Under the pieces are notes generated by a model that saw only the letters and a program-made list of their open reading frames with translations, did not search any database and was not told the DNA's origin. Positions 57,342 to 64,000 of a stretch of DNA of 64,000 bases are shown here, in pieces. The position numbers and the translations under genes were made by a program. The stretch comes from an uncultured Prevotellaceae bacterium (GTDB lineage Bacteria; Bacteroidota; Bacteroidia; Bacteroidales; Bacteroidaceae): assembly GCA_900318815.1 (NCBI GenBank), contig ONMA01000027.1, forward strand, positions 1-64,000. Reading direction: 5' to 3'. Each line of letters starts with the position of its first letter. Position 1 is the stretch's first letter.

Positions 57342-57650
57342 ATGTTCAATCTAACCGAATCAAATATTTTTGATTTCACCCTCAACTATGATAATGTTAA
57401 TGATGTTGGTATCTTTGCGAATAAGTTAGAAAAGGATATGGACAGAAACAAGATTCTCTCTGTTGTGAACAAATCCAATGGAGGAACAAATCAATCTTAT
57501 GCATATCAGAAGAAACTCTCCAAACCCATCATTGACGAGATTGACAAAGTCCTTGCAAAGCATTATGGCTTTACGGAAGAGGAACTGGACTTTATCATCA
57601 ACTACGACATCAAGTACCGCATGGGTGATGAGTTGAACGAAAACGAATAA
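57342..57650 (+). pseudogene. Displaced methyltransferase C-terminal tail (alternative version)
   Basis: The last ~48 residues (KPIIDEIDKVLAKHYGFTEE then ELDFIINYDIKYRMGDEL) are nearly the same as the end of the Eco57I-type methyltransferase at 51440-51581, and the DNA is clearly homologous. The preceding part (FANKLEKDMDRNKILSVVNK) aligns only loosely with the methyltransferase's YAQKLNDDLNRNIQVAE, as expected for another target-recognition version. The first ~25 residues (from MFNLTESNIF) look unrelated. Without the catalytic domain it is a remnant, or a silent specificity cassette. Confidence 0.6.
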
Positions 57651-57665
57651 AAAGTTGCTTATAAA

Positions 57666-57697
57666 TTTGGAACTTTCAGAAAAAATTTCTATCTTTG
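57666..57697 (+). promoter_or_regulatory. Full promoter: TTTG (57666-57669), TATCTTTG (57690-57697)
   Basis: Both boxes with a 20-base spacer and GCAG after the second. The transcript starts about 57703. Confidence 0.8.
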
Positions 57698-57702
57698 CAG
57701 CA

Positions 57703-57831
57703 GAATCCCCCCCTTGTATGATAAATACTTGGGTCAGTTGCTGGAAAGCAACTTAGAAAGATTAATCCCGCTCGGGTGAGATATACCGAGTTCAAGCCTC
57801 CGCAAGGGGGCTTTATTTTTAAAGTTTAGTT
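57703..57831 (+). promoter_or_regulatory. Structured leader with terminator and competing antiterminator pairing
   Basis: Hairpins: GTTGCT/AGCAAC (57737-57742, 57747-57752, GGAA loop); CTCGG/CCGAG (57771-57775, 57786-57790); AGCCTCC/GGGGGCT (57795-57801, 57806-57812) followed by TTATTTTT, an intrinsic terminator 12 bases before the ATG. The 5' end CCCCCTTG (57709-57716) is exactly complementary to CAAGGGGG (57803-57810), the 3' arm of that terminator. The two folds exclude each other, as in an attenuator or riboswitch. No known class was recognised. Confidence 0.6.
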
Positions 57832-57909
57832 ATGGAAAAGAAGAGAGTTATAGTGTACGTTGACGGGTACAACTTCTATTATGGGCTTAAACACGGAGGT
57901 AGTAGGTGA
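57832..57909 (+). pseudogene. Truncated NYN-domain gene, 25 aa
   Basis: ATG 57832 opens MEKKRVIVYVDGYNFYYGLK then HGGSR and TGA. The YVDGYNFYYGLK motif is the start of NYN (PIN-like) RNase domains, normally 150-250 aa. The frame ends at once, 12 bases before the DprA-like start, so a deletion has removed nearly all of it. The structured leader belonged to this gene. Confidence 0.65.
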
Positions 57910-57921
57910 AAATAGAGCGAT

Positions 57922-58386
57922 ATGGAATATCTTGGTAACAAGGAACTGCTGAAACTACGAAAGACGGCCTTCTTGGCATCGGGCACCATACCTCCTGATA
58001 TGGTGCTACGGAGCTACGACTGAGCGGCAGGCAAGCATGAAGGCTGCGTGGTCAGCGGTTTCAGCAGTAAGTTGGAACGCGACGTACTCCACTTCCTGCT
58101 GAAAGCAAAATGCCCCATTATTATGGTGCTGGCCAGACAGATGTATAAGGTGGTTCCTGAAGAACTGACGGATGCCATAGCTGACGGGCGCCTGCTCATC
58201 GTCAGCACCACCACAGCCATACGGCAATCAAAAGCAACAGCATTAGCCCGTAACCGTTACATCTGCGAAATGGCTGACAAGATTCTATTCATCGGAGTAA
58301 CGGCACAAAGCAGCCTGTATGCTTTAAGCCAAGAGTTTAACAACAAATCAAGCTCCTCGTCTATCCGCTCGGCTCTGCTGAAGTAA
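57922..58386 (+). pseudogene. DprA/SLOG-like gene, second copy, with in-frame TGA
   Basis: MEYLGNKELLKLRKTAFLAS then GTIPPDMVLRSYD is followed by TGA (58021-58023), where the copy at 52430 has TGG in YDWAQQ. After it the frame continues with the same Rossmann signals (CVVSGFSSKLERDVLHFLLK, CPIIMVLARQMYKVVPEEL, RLLIVSTTTAI, ALARNRYICEMADKILFIGV) to TAA at 58386. A single base change therefore inactivates it, unless the stop is read through or the downstream part is reinitiated. It follows the truncated NYN frame by 12 bases. Confidence 0.7.
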
Positions 58387-58439
58387 TATTATTGACGTTT
58401 ACTATATTTTGGAGGTCTCGGAAATAATCATACGGGCAA

Positions 58440-58830
58440 ACGCAAATTTTAAAAATTTTATTTTTAAAATTTGCCTACACTGCCTACACTAACGTGTAAC
58501 AGACTGATAATAAGAAAGAAAAGTAGTGTAGGCAACGGTGAAGATAGTGTAGGCAACGGTGAAAGTAGTGTAGGCAACCGGAGTGGCAGTTTCATTGTGG
58601 CACATACAGGCAATGCAACAATATGGAAAACGCAATGTCCCAACGGGTGGGACAAAACGTCCCAGCCGTTGGGACAACCAGCATCTACGGGTGTAACCAC
58701 AATCGGCATTTAGTGGTGAAGGCAAAATTTTACATACACCCTACCTACACGGTTACATACACTGTTTATCTCATTGACTTATAATGTGTTATCATAAAAA
58801 GTGTATGTAGTGTATGCAAATATCGAAAAA
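58440..58830. repeat. Iteron-hairpin-iteron module, copy 3 (GTGTAGGCAACGG word)
   Basis: Left edge: TGCCTACACTGCCTACACTA, GACTGATAATAAGAAAGAAA, then three GTGTAGGCAACGG units (58532-58580). Centre: GTCCCAACGGGTGGGAC-type hairpins (58637-58676). Right edge: ACACCCTACCTACACGGTTA, GTTTATCTCATTGACTTATA and GTGTATGTAGTGTATGC (58738-58818). It matches copy 2 segment by segment and copy 1 at the right edge. Non-coding. Confidence 0.65.
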
Positions 58831-58863
58831 AAAATAATTTTTGTGCGATTTAGTAACCGTTTG

Positions 58864-58930
58864 AAAATAACGATACAGGGCTTCGTGGTTTCGAGGAACG
58901 AGAAACTATGAAGCCCTGTATCGTTATTTT
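58864..58930. terminator. Strong bidirectional terminator
   Basis: Perfect 21-base arms (AAAATAACGATACAGGGCTT at 58864 and its complement ending 58930), with T-runs on both exits. It serves the minus-strand SusC-SusD operon and shields it from the plus-strand region. Confidence 0.9.
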
Positions 58931-58969
58931 TGCATCATTATCACTAAGTAATCGTTTGCGTAAAAACTT

Positions 58970-60925
58970 CTACTTGAAGGGAAGATACCAGTTGTTTCGG
59001 TCCTCGAGATTGACGATGGGATGCTTGAAGGCGAGCTTGCGGGCAAGCCACTTGCCACCGAAGTTGGGGTCGTAGAGGGAGGCCTCGTTCTTGTGACGTG
59101 CCAGACGCTTCAGGTCGTACCAGCGGGAACCCTCGAAAGCCAGCTCCAAGGCCATCTCGTCGCAGATAAGATCCTCAACGGCATTGATGGTGTCCTGCTT
59201 GGTGGTGCCGACACTGACGCCGAACTGCTGCTGGATTTCCTTCATCTTCAGGCCTGCCATGCGACTGAGCTGATAGGGCGAGTTGCCCTTCGAGGCCAAC
59301 GAGAAGGCAAAGTCGCTGGCAGCCTTGCCTGCACCGTGGGTGTGAATGCCGTAGACCTGGTTGACGGGGAAGAGGCTGACGTTCTCGGTGGAGAGCAGCG
59401 GATAGGCCGTCTGCAGCTTCTGCCGCGTCTCGTCGGAGAGATAGTTGACGTAGTAGACACCCTGGTTGTTCTTGGCCACGAGTGCATCACTGATGCCGTC
59501 CTTGAGGATGGCAAAGGCAGCATCGGGCATGCCCAGGCGGTTGAAAGCCTCAGCCAGACGGAGCAGCACGGTGCTGGTGCGGTAGAGGATGATGTTGGCA
59601 TACTTGTACTTGTCCATCCACTGCTTGGTGGAATCGTCCTGGAGCGTCTGCGAGGTGACGCTGCGCAGGCGCATGTCGCCGCAACGGGCAATGGCGATAC
59701 TGTCGTAGAGGTTGGCAGCCGACTGTCCGCTGTAGGCAGCGTAGTAGTAGTACTCGGTGGAGTCGCTCAGGGTGTTGAGGGCCTCGGAGGGCAGGAGCTG
59801 TATCTCGTCGACGTATGGTCCGGCCACGCCATCGAAGATCTGAGAGAGACGCACGCGGCTGTTGCTCTCGTTGGTGGCGTAGTAGTTGAAGCCAAAGGTG
59901 AGGGGCACCTCGGTGGTGCAGCCATTCTCGCGGCTGACGGCCATGGGGATGAAGGTGATGATGTCGGCATCGGAGTTGCTGCCGAAGATCTCGCTCCACT
60001 CAATGGAAGTGCCGATGAGTGCCGACATAGAACTGCGGTTGGGCAGGTCGTCGTCGGCATTCATACCGAAGCGTCCGGAGCTGAGCGTCTTCGAGGCCAT
60101 AGGTGCCATGTAGGGACTGGTCTTCCAGTAGGCCGCCTTGGTGAGATAGGTGATGTAATGACGGGCGGCGGGGTCGAACTGGCCAGTCTCCAAGTACATG
60201 TCGCCCAGCACCACATCAACGGGAACAAAGCAGAAGTGGGGGTTGATGTACTTGGTCGAGGTCCAGCCGGGAGCCCCCACGGCATAGCCGGCATTGGTAG
60301 CCTCGTAGCCGAAGGAGGGCACGAGGGAGCCCGTGTACTGCTCCAGGTCGGGAGCGAGCGCGGCTACGATCTCGTCGAGCGTGTACTCAGGGAAGGCACC
60401 ACTCTCAATCTGCGAGATCTTGGTGAGCGGCTCGGTGAAGAAGGGCACACGCTGGTAGTTGCGGCCCAGCTGGAGGTAGGCCCAGGCACGGATGGCCTTG
60501 GCAGCCACATACTTGTCGATGACCACATTGGTGGAACCGCGATACTGGGCGGTGTCGCAGTGAGCGATGTAGTAGTTGCAGTTGTTAACGACACGGTAGT
60601 AGACGTAGGCCGAGTCGTACTTATTGGCCGTGGTAGCCGAGAAGTCGTAGAGCTGACGCAGGTTGTTGTCGGTGTAGACGGTGGTCTTCACCAGGTCGCC
60701 GCGCATCTCACCCTGGAACACGTACTGGTCGGCCAGCTGCTGCATGGCCTGCAGGATGCCAAAGGCATAGAACACAGAGTCGGTCTTGTCGCCAATCTCC
60801 GGGTCGATGTTGAAACGGGTACTCTCGCTCTCAAGCATGTCGGAGCAGGAGGAAAGGGCTGCGACAAAGCCGCAGCCTACACAAAAGGCGGCTACCTTTA
60901 GTTTATACATATACTTAGTATTCAT
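58970..60925 (-). CDS. SusD/RagB family outer membrane lipoprotein, 651 aa
   Basis: The signal ends VAALSSCSD, a lipobox (Cys near 27), so the protein is surface-anchored. SusD landmarks are the helical TPR-like core (AAKAIRAWAYLQLGRNYQRV-like, VDVVLGDMYLETGQFDPAAR), and the C-terminal LICDEMALELAFEGSRWYDL then KRLARHKN, the best-conserved RagB/SusD stretch, ending NWYLPF. SusD proteins cap the SusC barrel and bind glycans or peptides. It is downstream of the susC-like gene with an 87-base gap holding palindromic repeat A. Neighbouring enzymes that would name the substrate are not in the window. Confidence 0.95.
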   Translation of the reverse strand: MNTKYMYKLKVAAFCVGCGFVAALSSCSDMLESESTRFNIDPEIGDKTDSVFYAFGILQAMQQLADQYVFQGEMRGDLVKTTVYTDNNLRQLYDFSATTANKYDSAYVYYRVVNNCNYYIAHCDTAQYRGSTNVVIDKYVAAKAIRAWAYLQLGRNYQRVPFFTEPLTKISQIESGAFPEYTLDEIVAALAPDLEQYTGSLVPSFGYEATNAGYAVGAPGWTSTKYINPHFCFVPVDVVLGDMYLETGQFDPAARHYITYLTKAAYWKTSPYMAPMASKTLSSGRFGMNADDDLPNRSSMSALIGTSIEWSEIFGSNSDADIITFIPMAVSRENGCTTEVPLTFGFNYYATNESNSRVRLSQIFDGVAGPYVDEIQLLPSEALNTLSDSTEYYYYAAYSGQSAANLYDSIAIARCGDMRLRSVTSQTLQDDSTKQWMDKYKYANIILYRTSTVLLRLAEAFNRLGMPDAAFAILKDGISDALVAKNNQGVYYVNYLSDETRQKLQTAYPLLSTENVSLFPVNQVYGIHTHGAGKAASDFAFSLASKGNSPYQLSRMAGLKMKEIQQQFGVSVGTTKQDTINAVEDLICDEMALELAFEGSRWYDLKRLARHKNEASLYDPNFGGKWLARKLAFKHPIVNLEDRNNWYLPFK

Positions 60926-60942
60926 AATAAATGACGGTTTAG

Positions 60943-61003
60943 AGCCTCCCCAAGACCCTCCAAAGGAGGGGATGTTTGGTTACGGGAGGGCTTGGGTGGG
61001 CTT
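60943..61003. repeat. Chimeric pair of palindromic repeats A between susC and susD
   Basis: GCCTCCCCAAGACCCTCCAA, AGGAGGGGATGTTTGGTTAC, then half of the other variant GGGAGGGCTTGGGTGGGCTT. The hairpin could weaken read-through or protect the upstream mRNA. Confidence 0.8.
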
Positions 61004-61012
61004 TTAATTCTT

Positions 61013-64000
61013 TTACAAGTTGATTTTCAGACCGGCGGTGAAGGAACGGCTCTGTGCCAAGTTACCCGTGTCGATGCCCTGATAAAGCACGCCATAGCCT
61101 GCCGAGAACTCGGGGTCGCTGCCTAAGTACTTGGTGAAGGTGAGCAGGTTCTGAGCCTCGGCCCAGACGGTGAGTCCCTGCAGCCAGGTCCATGAGCCGG
61201 GCACAGGCACACGATAGGTAAGCGAGAGGGTCTTCAGCCGGAGGTAGCTGCCATCCTCAATCCAGCGGTCGCTGAAACGGTTGTTGCCCATGGGGTCGCC
61301 ATAGTTGGCCCGGGGCAGCGAAGCCTGCTGGCCTTCGTAGCGCCAGCGACCTACCTCGGCCACCTGCTGGTTGTAGAAGTTGCTGCCGGCATTGAGGATG
61401 GAACGCTGATAGTTGAACACATCGTTGCCGAGCGAGTAGTTGAAGCCGACGTTCAGGGTGAACTGCTTCCAGCTGACGGTGGCAAAGAGGTTGCCGTAGA
61501 TGTCGGGATTGGGGTCGCCGATGACGGTCTTATCAGCCTCGCTAATCTTGCCGTCGCCGTTCAGGTCGACGAAATGTACGTCGCCAGCCACGAAGTCGTG
61601 GCGAATGCCGGCATTATCCTCCATGTAGAGGTAACCGTTGTTCCCAGCGGCCTTGGCCTCGGCATCGGTAGAGAAGACGCCAGCGGTGCTGTAGCCATAG
61701 AACAGGGCCACGGGATTGCCCTCGGAGGTGAGGATGTTGTCGTCGCCATAGACCGAGGAGGTATAGGAGCCGTCGGGCAGCGTCTTCACCTTGTTCACAT
61801 AGTGGCCCACGCTGGCCCCCAGCTCCACGTTCCAGTCCTTGCTCACGACGGGCTTGGCGGTGACGGCAGCCTCAAAGCCCGTGTTCTGCAGCGAACCGCC
61901 ATTGCTCCAGTAGCGGTTGATACCAGCAATGGGCGTAGAGAAGGACTTCAGGGTGAGGAGGTTGTCGGTGTTGTGGATGAAATAGTCGAAGCGTACTCCC
62001 AAGCGGTTGTTGAGCAGATAGCCCTGCAGCCCCACGTTCATCTTCTTGGTAGACTCCCACTGGATGTTGTCGTTGCCCACGTTGGTGAGCTGTGTGCCGA
62101 TGGCGCCGAGGTTATAGCGCACGGTGGAGTAGCTGGTGCGGGCGGCATAGTTGGAGATGCCGTCGTTGCCGCTGATGTCGAAGCCGGCCTGCAGACGCAG
62201 ATAGTTGATGGCCGCCTTCTTGGGGAACCAGCTCTCGTTGGTGAGCACCCAGCCAAGTTGCACGCTGGGGAAGACGGCCCACTTCACGCCGAAGAGCTTG
62301 AGCCCGTCGGCATTATCGCCAAAGCGGCTGTTGGCCTCGCCTAAGAGCGAGAGGGTGGCGAAGTAGCGGTTCATGTAGTTATAGTCGACGTTGCCATACC
62401 ACTGTATCTGCTTCCACTCGTCATTGGCGCCGTCGACCGAATGGAATCCCGACCATCCTAACGAGGGGTTCTTGTCGCTGGTCTCGCCCGTGGCCTGCAC
62501 GCCCACGTCGTTGGTGTCGTAGGTGAAGGCATTGTAGCGGCCACCGGCAAAGGCGGTCACGGAGTGAGCGCCCCACTGATGATGCCAGTCGGCCTGCAGC
62601 TTGGCCACGATGTTGTTCTCCTTGGCAAACATCGACTCGGTCTTGGCATAGACGCGGCCCAGGCCGGGAATGCTGAACGAGGGAACACCCGTGTAAGGAC
62701 GGAAGTAGCGCTGGGCGTTACGGTCGAGGGTGTAGCTGAGCATGGCCGTGAAGCTGAGGTCGTCAGTGAGCTGGTAGGTAGGCTCAACGCGCACGTTGAA
62801 ATAGGTGTTCTCGGCCTTGTTCTTGTTGTCGCCCTCGCCATAGTTGATGATAGCCAGCGGATTGGCCAGGGAGTAGGAACTGCCCAACTGCGAGAACAGG
62901 TCGTCGTAGCCCGAGAGCAGGTCGGAGTAGCCGCCCTGCCCGTTGTTGAGCAGCGAGTTGTAGACGTAGGGCGAGAGCAACGGGGCCTTGATGAGGGCGA
63001 GTGCCGTGGGCGACACCACGGTGCCCTCGGTGAAGTCGGCAGGCATGCCATTGTCGAACAGCGAGTTGTTGGTGCGGGCAATGGAGATGTCGAACTTCGT
63101 CTTGAGGTTATAGAGAATCTTGATGTCGGTGTTGAAGCGCACGTTCATGCGGTTGAACGAGTTGTCCTTGGCGGCGTACTGGGCATCGACATAGCCCACC
63201 GAGAGGTTGTACATGCCGATGTCGTCGCCACCCTGCACGTTGATGCTGTAGTTCTGGGTGAGGGCTGTGCGATAGACCTCATCGGTCCAGTCGGTCTCGT
63301 TGTGGTAGGTGTGATAATAGTAGGGATTATCGCCAAGGAAGCGGAAGTCGATGTTCTTCTCCATGATGCCGTCGATGGTGCCGAGCATTTCGGCTGCGTA
63401 GGCACGATACTGCGAGGCGTTCATCAGCGTGGGGAGCTTGGGCAGGAGGGTGACACCGGCCGAGACGTTGGCATCGATACGAGTAGCCATGGAGTGGCCG
63501 CGCTTGGTGTCGATGAGCACGACGCCATTGGCACCACGGGCACCATAGAGGGCGGTGGCATTCTTCAGCACCGTCACCTTCTCGATGTCGTCGGGCGAGA
63601 TGTTGGCGAGGATGTTGTTGAACTGTCCGTCGTGGAGCGAGTAGCGGTCGCGCTGCATGTCCTGCTCAATGCCGTCGATTACGATGAGGGGCTGGGCATC
63701 GGCGGTGATGCTGTTCAGGCCGCGGACAAACATAGACGCACCGCCATCGAGGGCTGCCGAGTGCATGATGGCACGCACGTCGGCACCTAACTTCTCGCTG
63801 ATCTCATTGTCGACGGTAACGCCGAAACGGGTGACCTGAGCCGTAGACTTGGCCGTATAGTCGGTGCCAGTGCCATACATGGGCTGGAAACGGTCGTGCA
63901 ACATGCTGATGGCAAGGTGCTGCGTGGAGTCGCCCGCCACGATGGGCACCTGCTGCGACATGTAATCGGTGGCAAAGACATAGAGTGCCGTAGCAAACAC
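61013..64000 (-). CDS. SusC/RagA family TonB-linked outer membrane protein (5' partial)
   Basis: The frame is open to the window edge, so the start lies beyond 64000. The visible 995 residues begin just before the plug. SMFVRGLNSITADAQPLIVI is followed by DGIEQD (the family's LIVIDG motif), then DDIEKVTVLKNATALYGARG with ANGVVLIDTKRG, the plug core. A long beta-barrel follows (SADFDISIARTNNS-like strands, GLKLFGVKWAVFPSVQLGWV, YLRLKTLSLTYRVPVPGSW, LTFTKYLGSDPEFSAGYG) ending SFTAGLKINL. It forms the transport pore of the complex with the SusD protein encoded downstream. No carboxypeptidase-like N-terminal domain is seen in the visible part. Confidence 0.95.
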   Translation of the reverse strand: MFATALYVFATDYMSQQVPIVAGDSTQHLAISMLHDRFQPMYGTGTDYTAKSTAQVTRFGVTVDNEISEKLGADVRAIMHSAALDGGASMFVRGLNSITADAQPLIVIDGIEQDMQRDRYSLHDGQFNNILANISPDDIEKVTVLKNATALYGARGANGVVLIDTKRGHSMATRIDANVSAGVTLLPKLPTLMNASQYRAYAAEMLGTIDGIMEKNIDFRFLGDNPYYYHTYHNETDWTDEVYRTALTQNYSINVQGGDDIGMYNLSVGYVDAQYAAKDNSFNRMNVRFNTDIKILYNLKTKFDISIARTNNSLFDNGMPADFTEGTVVSPTALALIKAPLLSPYVYNSLLNNGQGGYSDLLSGYDDLFSQLGSSYSLANPLAIINYGEGDNKNKAENTYFNVRVEPTYQLTDDLSFTAMLSYTLDRNAQRYFRPYTGVPSFSIPGLGRVYAKTESMFAKENNIVAKLQADWHHQWGAHSVTAFAGGRYNAFTYDTNDVGVQATGETSDKNPSLGWSGFHSVDGANDEWKQIQWYGNVDYNYMNRYFATLSLLGEANSRFGDNADGLKLFGVKWAVFPSVQLGWVLTNESWFPKKAAINYLRLQAGFDISGNDGISNYAARTSYSTVRYNLGAIGTQLTNVGNDNIQWESTKKMNVGLQGYLLNNRLGVRFDYFIHNTDNLLTLKSFSTPIAGINRYWSNGGSLQNTGFEAAVTAKPVVSKDWNVELGASVGHYVNKVKTLPDGSYTSSVYGDDNILTSEGNPVALFYGYSTAGVFSTDAEAKAAGNNGYLYMEDNAGIRHDFVAGDVHFVDLNGDGKISEADKTVIGDPNPDIYGNLFATVSWKQFTLNVGFNYSLGNDVFNYQRSILNAGSNFYNQQVAEVGRWRYEGQQASLPRANYGDPMGNNRFSDRWIEDGSYLRLKTLSLTYRVPVPGSWTWLQGLTVWAEAQNLLTFTKYLGSDPEFSAGYGVLYQGIDTGNLAQSRSFTAGLKINL

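Noticed and set aside
1..64000. tRNA and rRNA genes
   Set aside because: I looked for TTCGA-type T-arms and rRNA signatures and found none convincing; a tRNA scan would settle it.

Overview
The window looks like chromosome from a member of the Bacteroidales, most likely Prevotellaceae. Evidence seen directly: many promoters of the Bacteroidetes type (TAnnTTTG, usually TATCTTTG), a SusC/SusD pair, many lipoproteins with a Cys directly after a hydrophobic signal, secreted proteins ending in a short YDLQGR...KGLYI..GKK tail, and the dispersed palindromic repeats common in Prevotella-like genomes. No rRNA or tRNA gene was recognised, so species-level placement is not possible.

Layout. 0-2.4 kb: tail of a secreted protein, a small ORF and a lipoprotein. 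2.4-4.1 kb: gene-poor repeats with an integrase remnant. 4.1-9 kb (minus strand): exported DHH-type pyrophosphatase-like lipoprotein, DUF2442 with a broken DUF4160 partner, a secreted alpha/beta hydrolase with a small secreted protein, and a BASS transporter. 9.2-16.7 kb (minus): a three-gene operon of a membrane coiled-coil/beta-propeller protein, a propeller sensor kinase lacking its phospho-acceptor His, and a TonB-dependent receptor. 16.9-34.7 kb (plus): M16 protease, a giant CARDB-like repeat protein, class I fumarase, two M6 metalloproteases flanking a lipoprotein, NagB and an acyl-CoA synthetase. 34.7-36.3 kb: nested repeats. 36.3-44 kb: a DUF4353-type lipoprotein with a LytS/LytTR two-component system, then CYTH, a small membrane protein, RF2, a C_GCAxxG_C_C protein, VanZ and a lipoprotein.

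44.4-58.4 kb is an AT-richer defence island. It holds a candidate structured RNA, a PLD-SNF2 helicase, an Eco57I-type methyltransferase, a hypothetical protein, an HNH nuclease and a DprA/SLOG-like protein. Convergent to these is a RloA-RloB-KAP ATPase operon. Next come a displaced second copy of the methyltransferase tail, a structured leader with a possible antiterminator, a truncated NYN gene and a second, nonsense-mutated DprA-like gene. 58.4-64 kb: an iteron-like repeat module, a strong terminator and a SusD-SusC pair (SusC runs off the window).

Two themes recur. First, short palindromic repeats lie inside genes in frame: they build parts of four signal peptides, one methyltransferase insertion and several protein C-termini. 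Second, three intergenic modules share one scaffold (short iterated words, hairpins, short iterated words) but use different words, which suggests cognate recognition by unknown proteins. All functional statements rest on reading the sequence and family knowledge; no searches were run.
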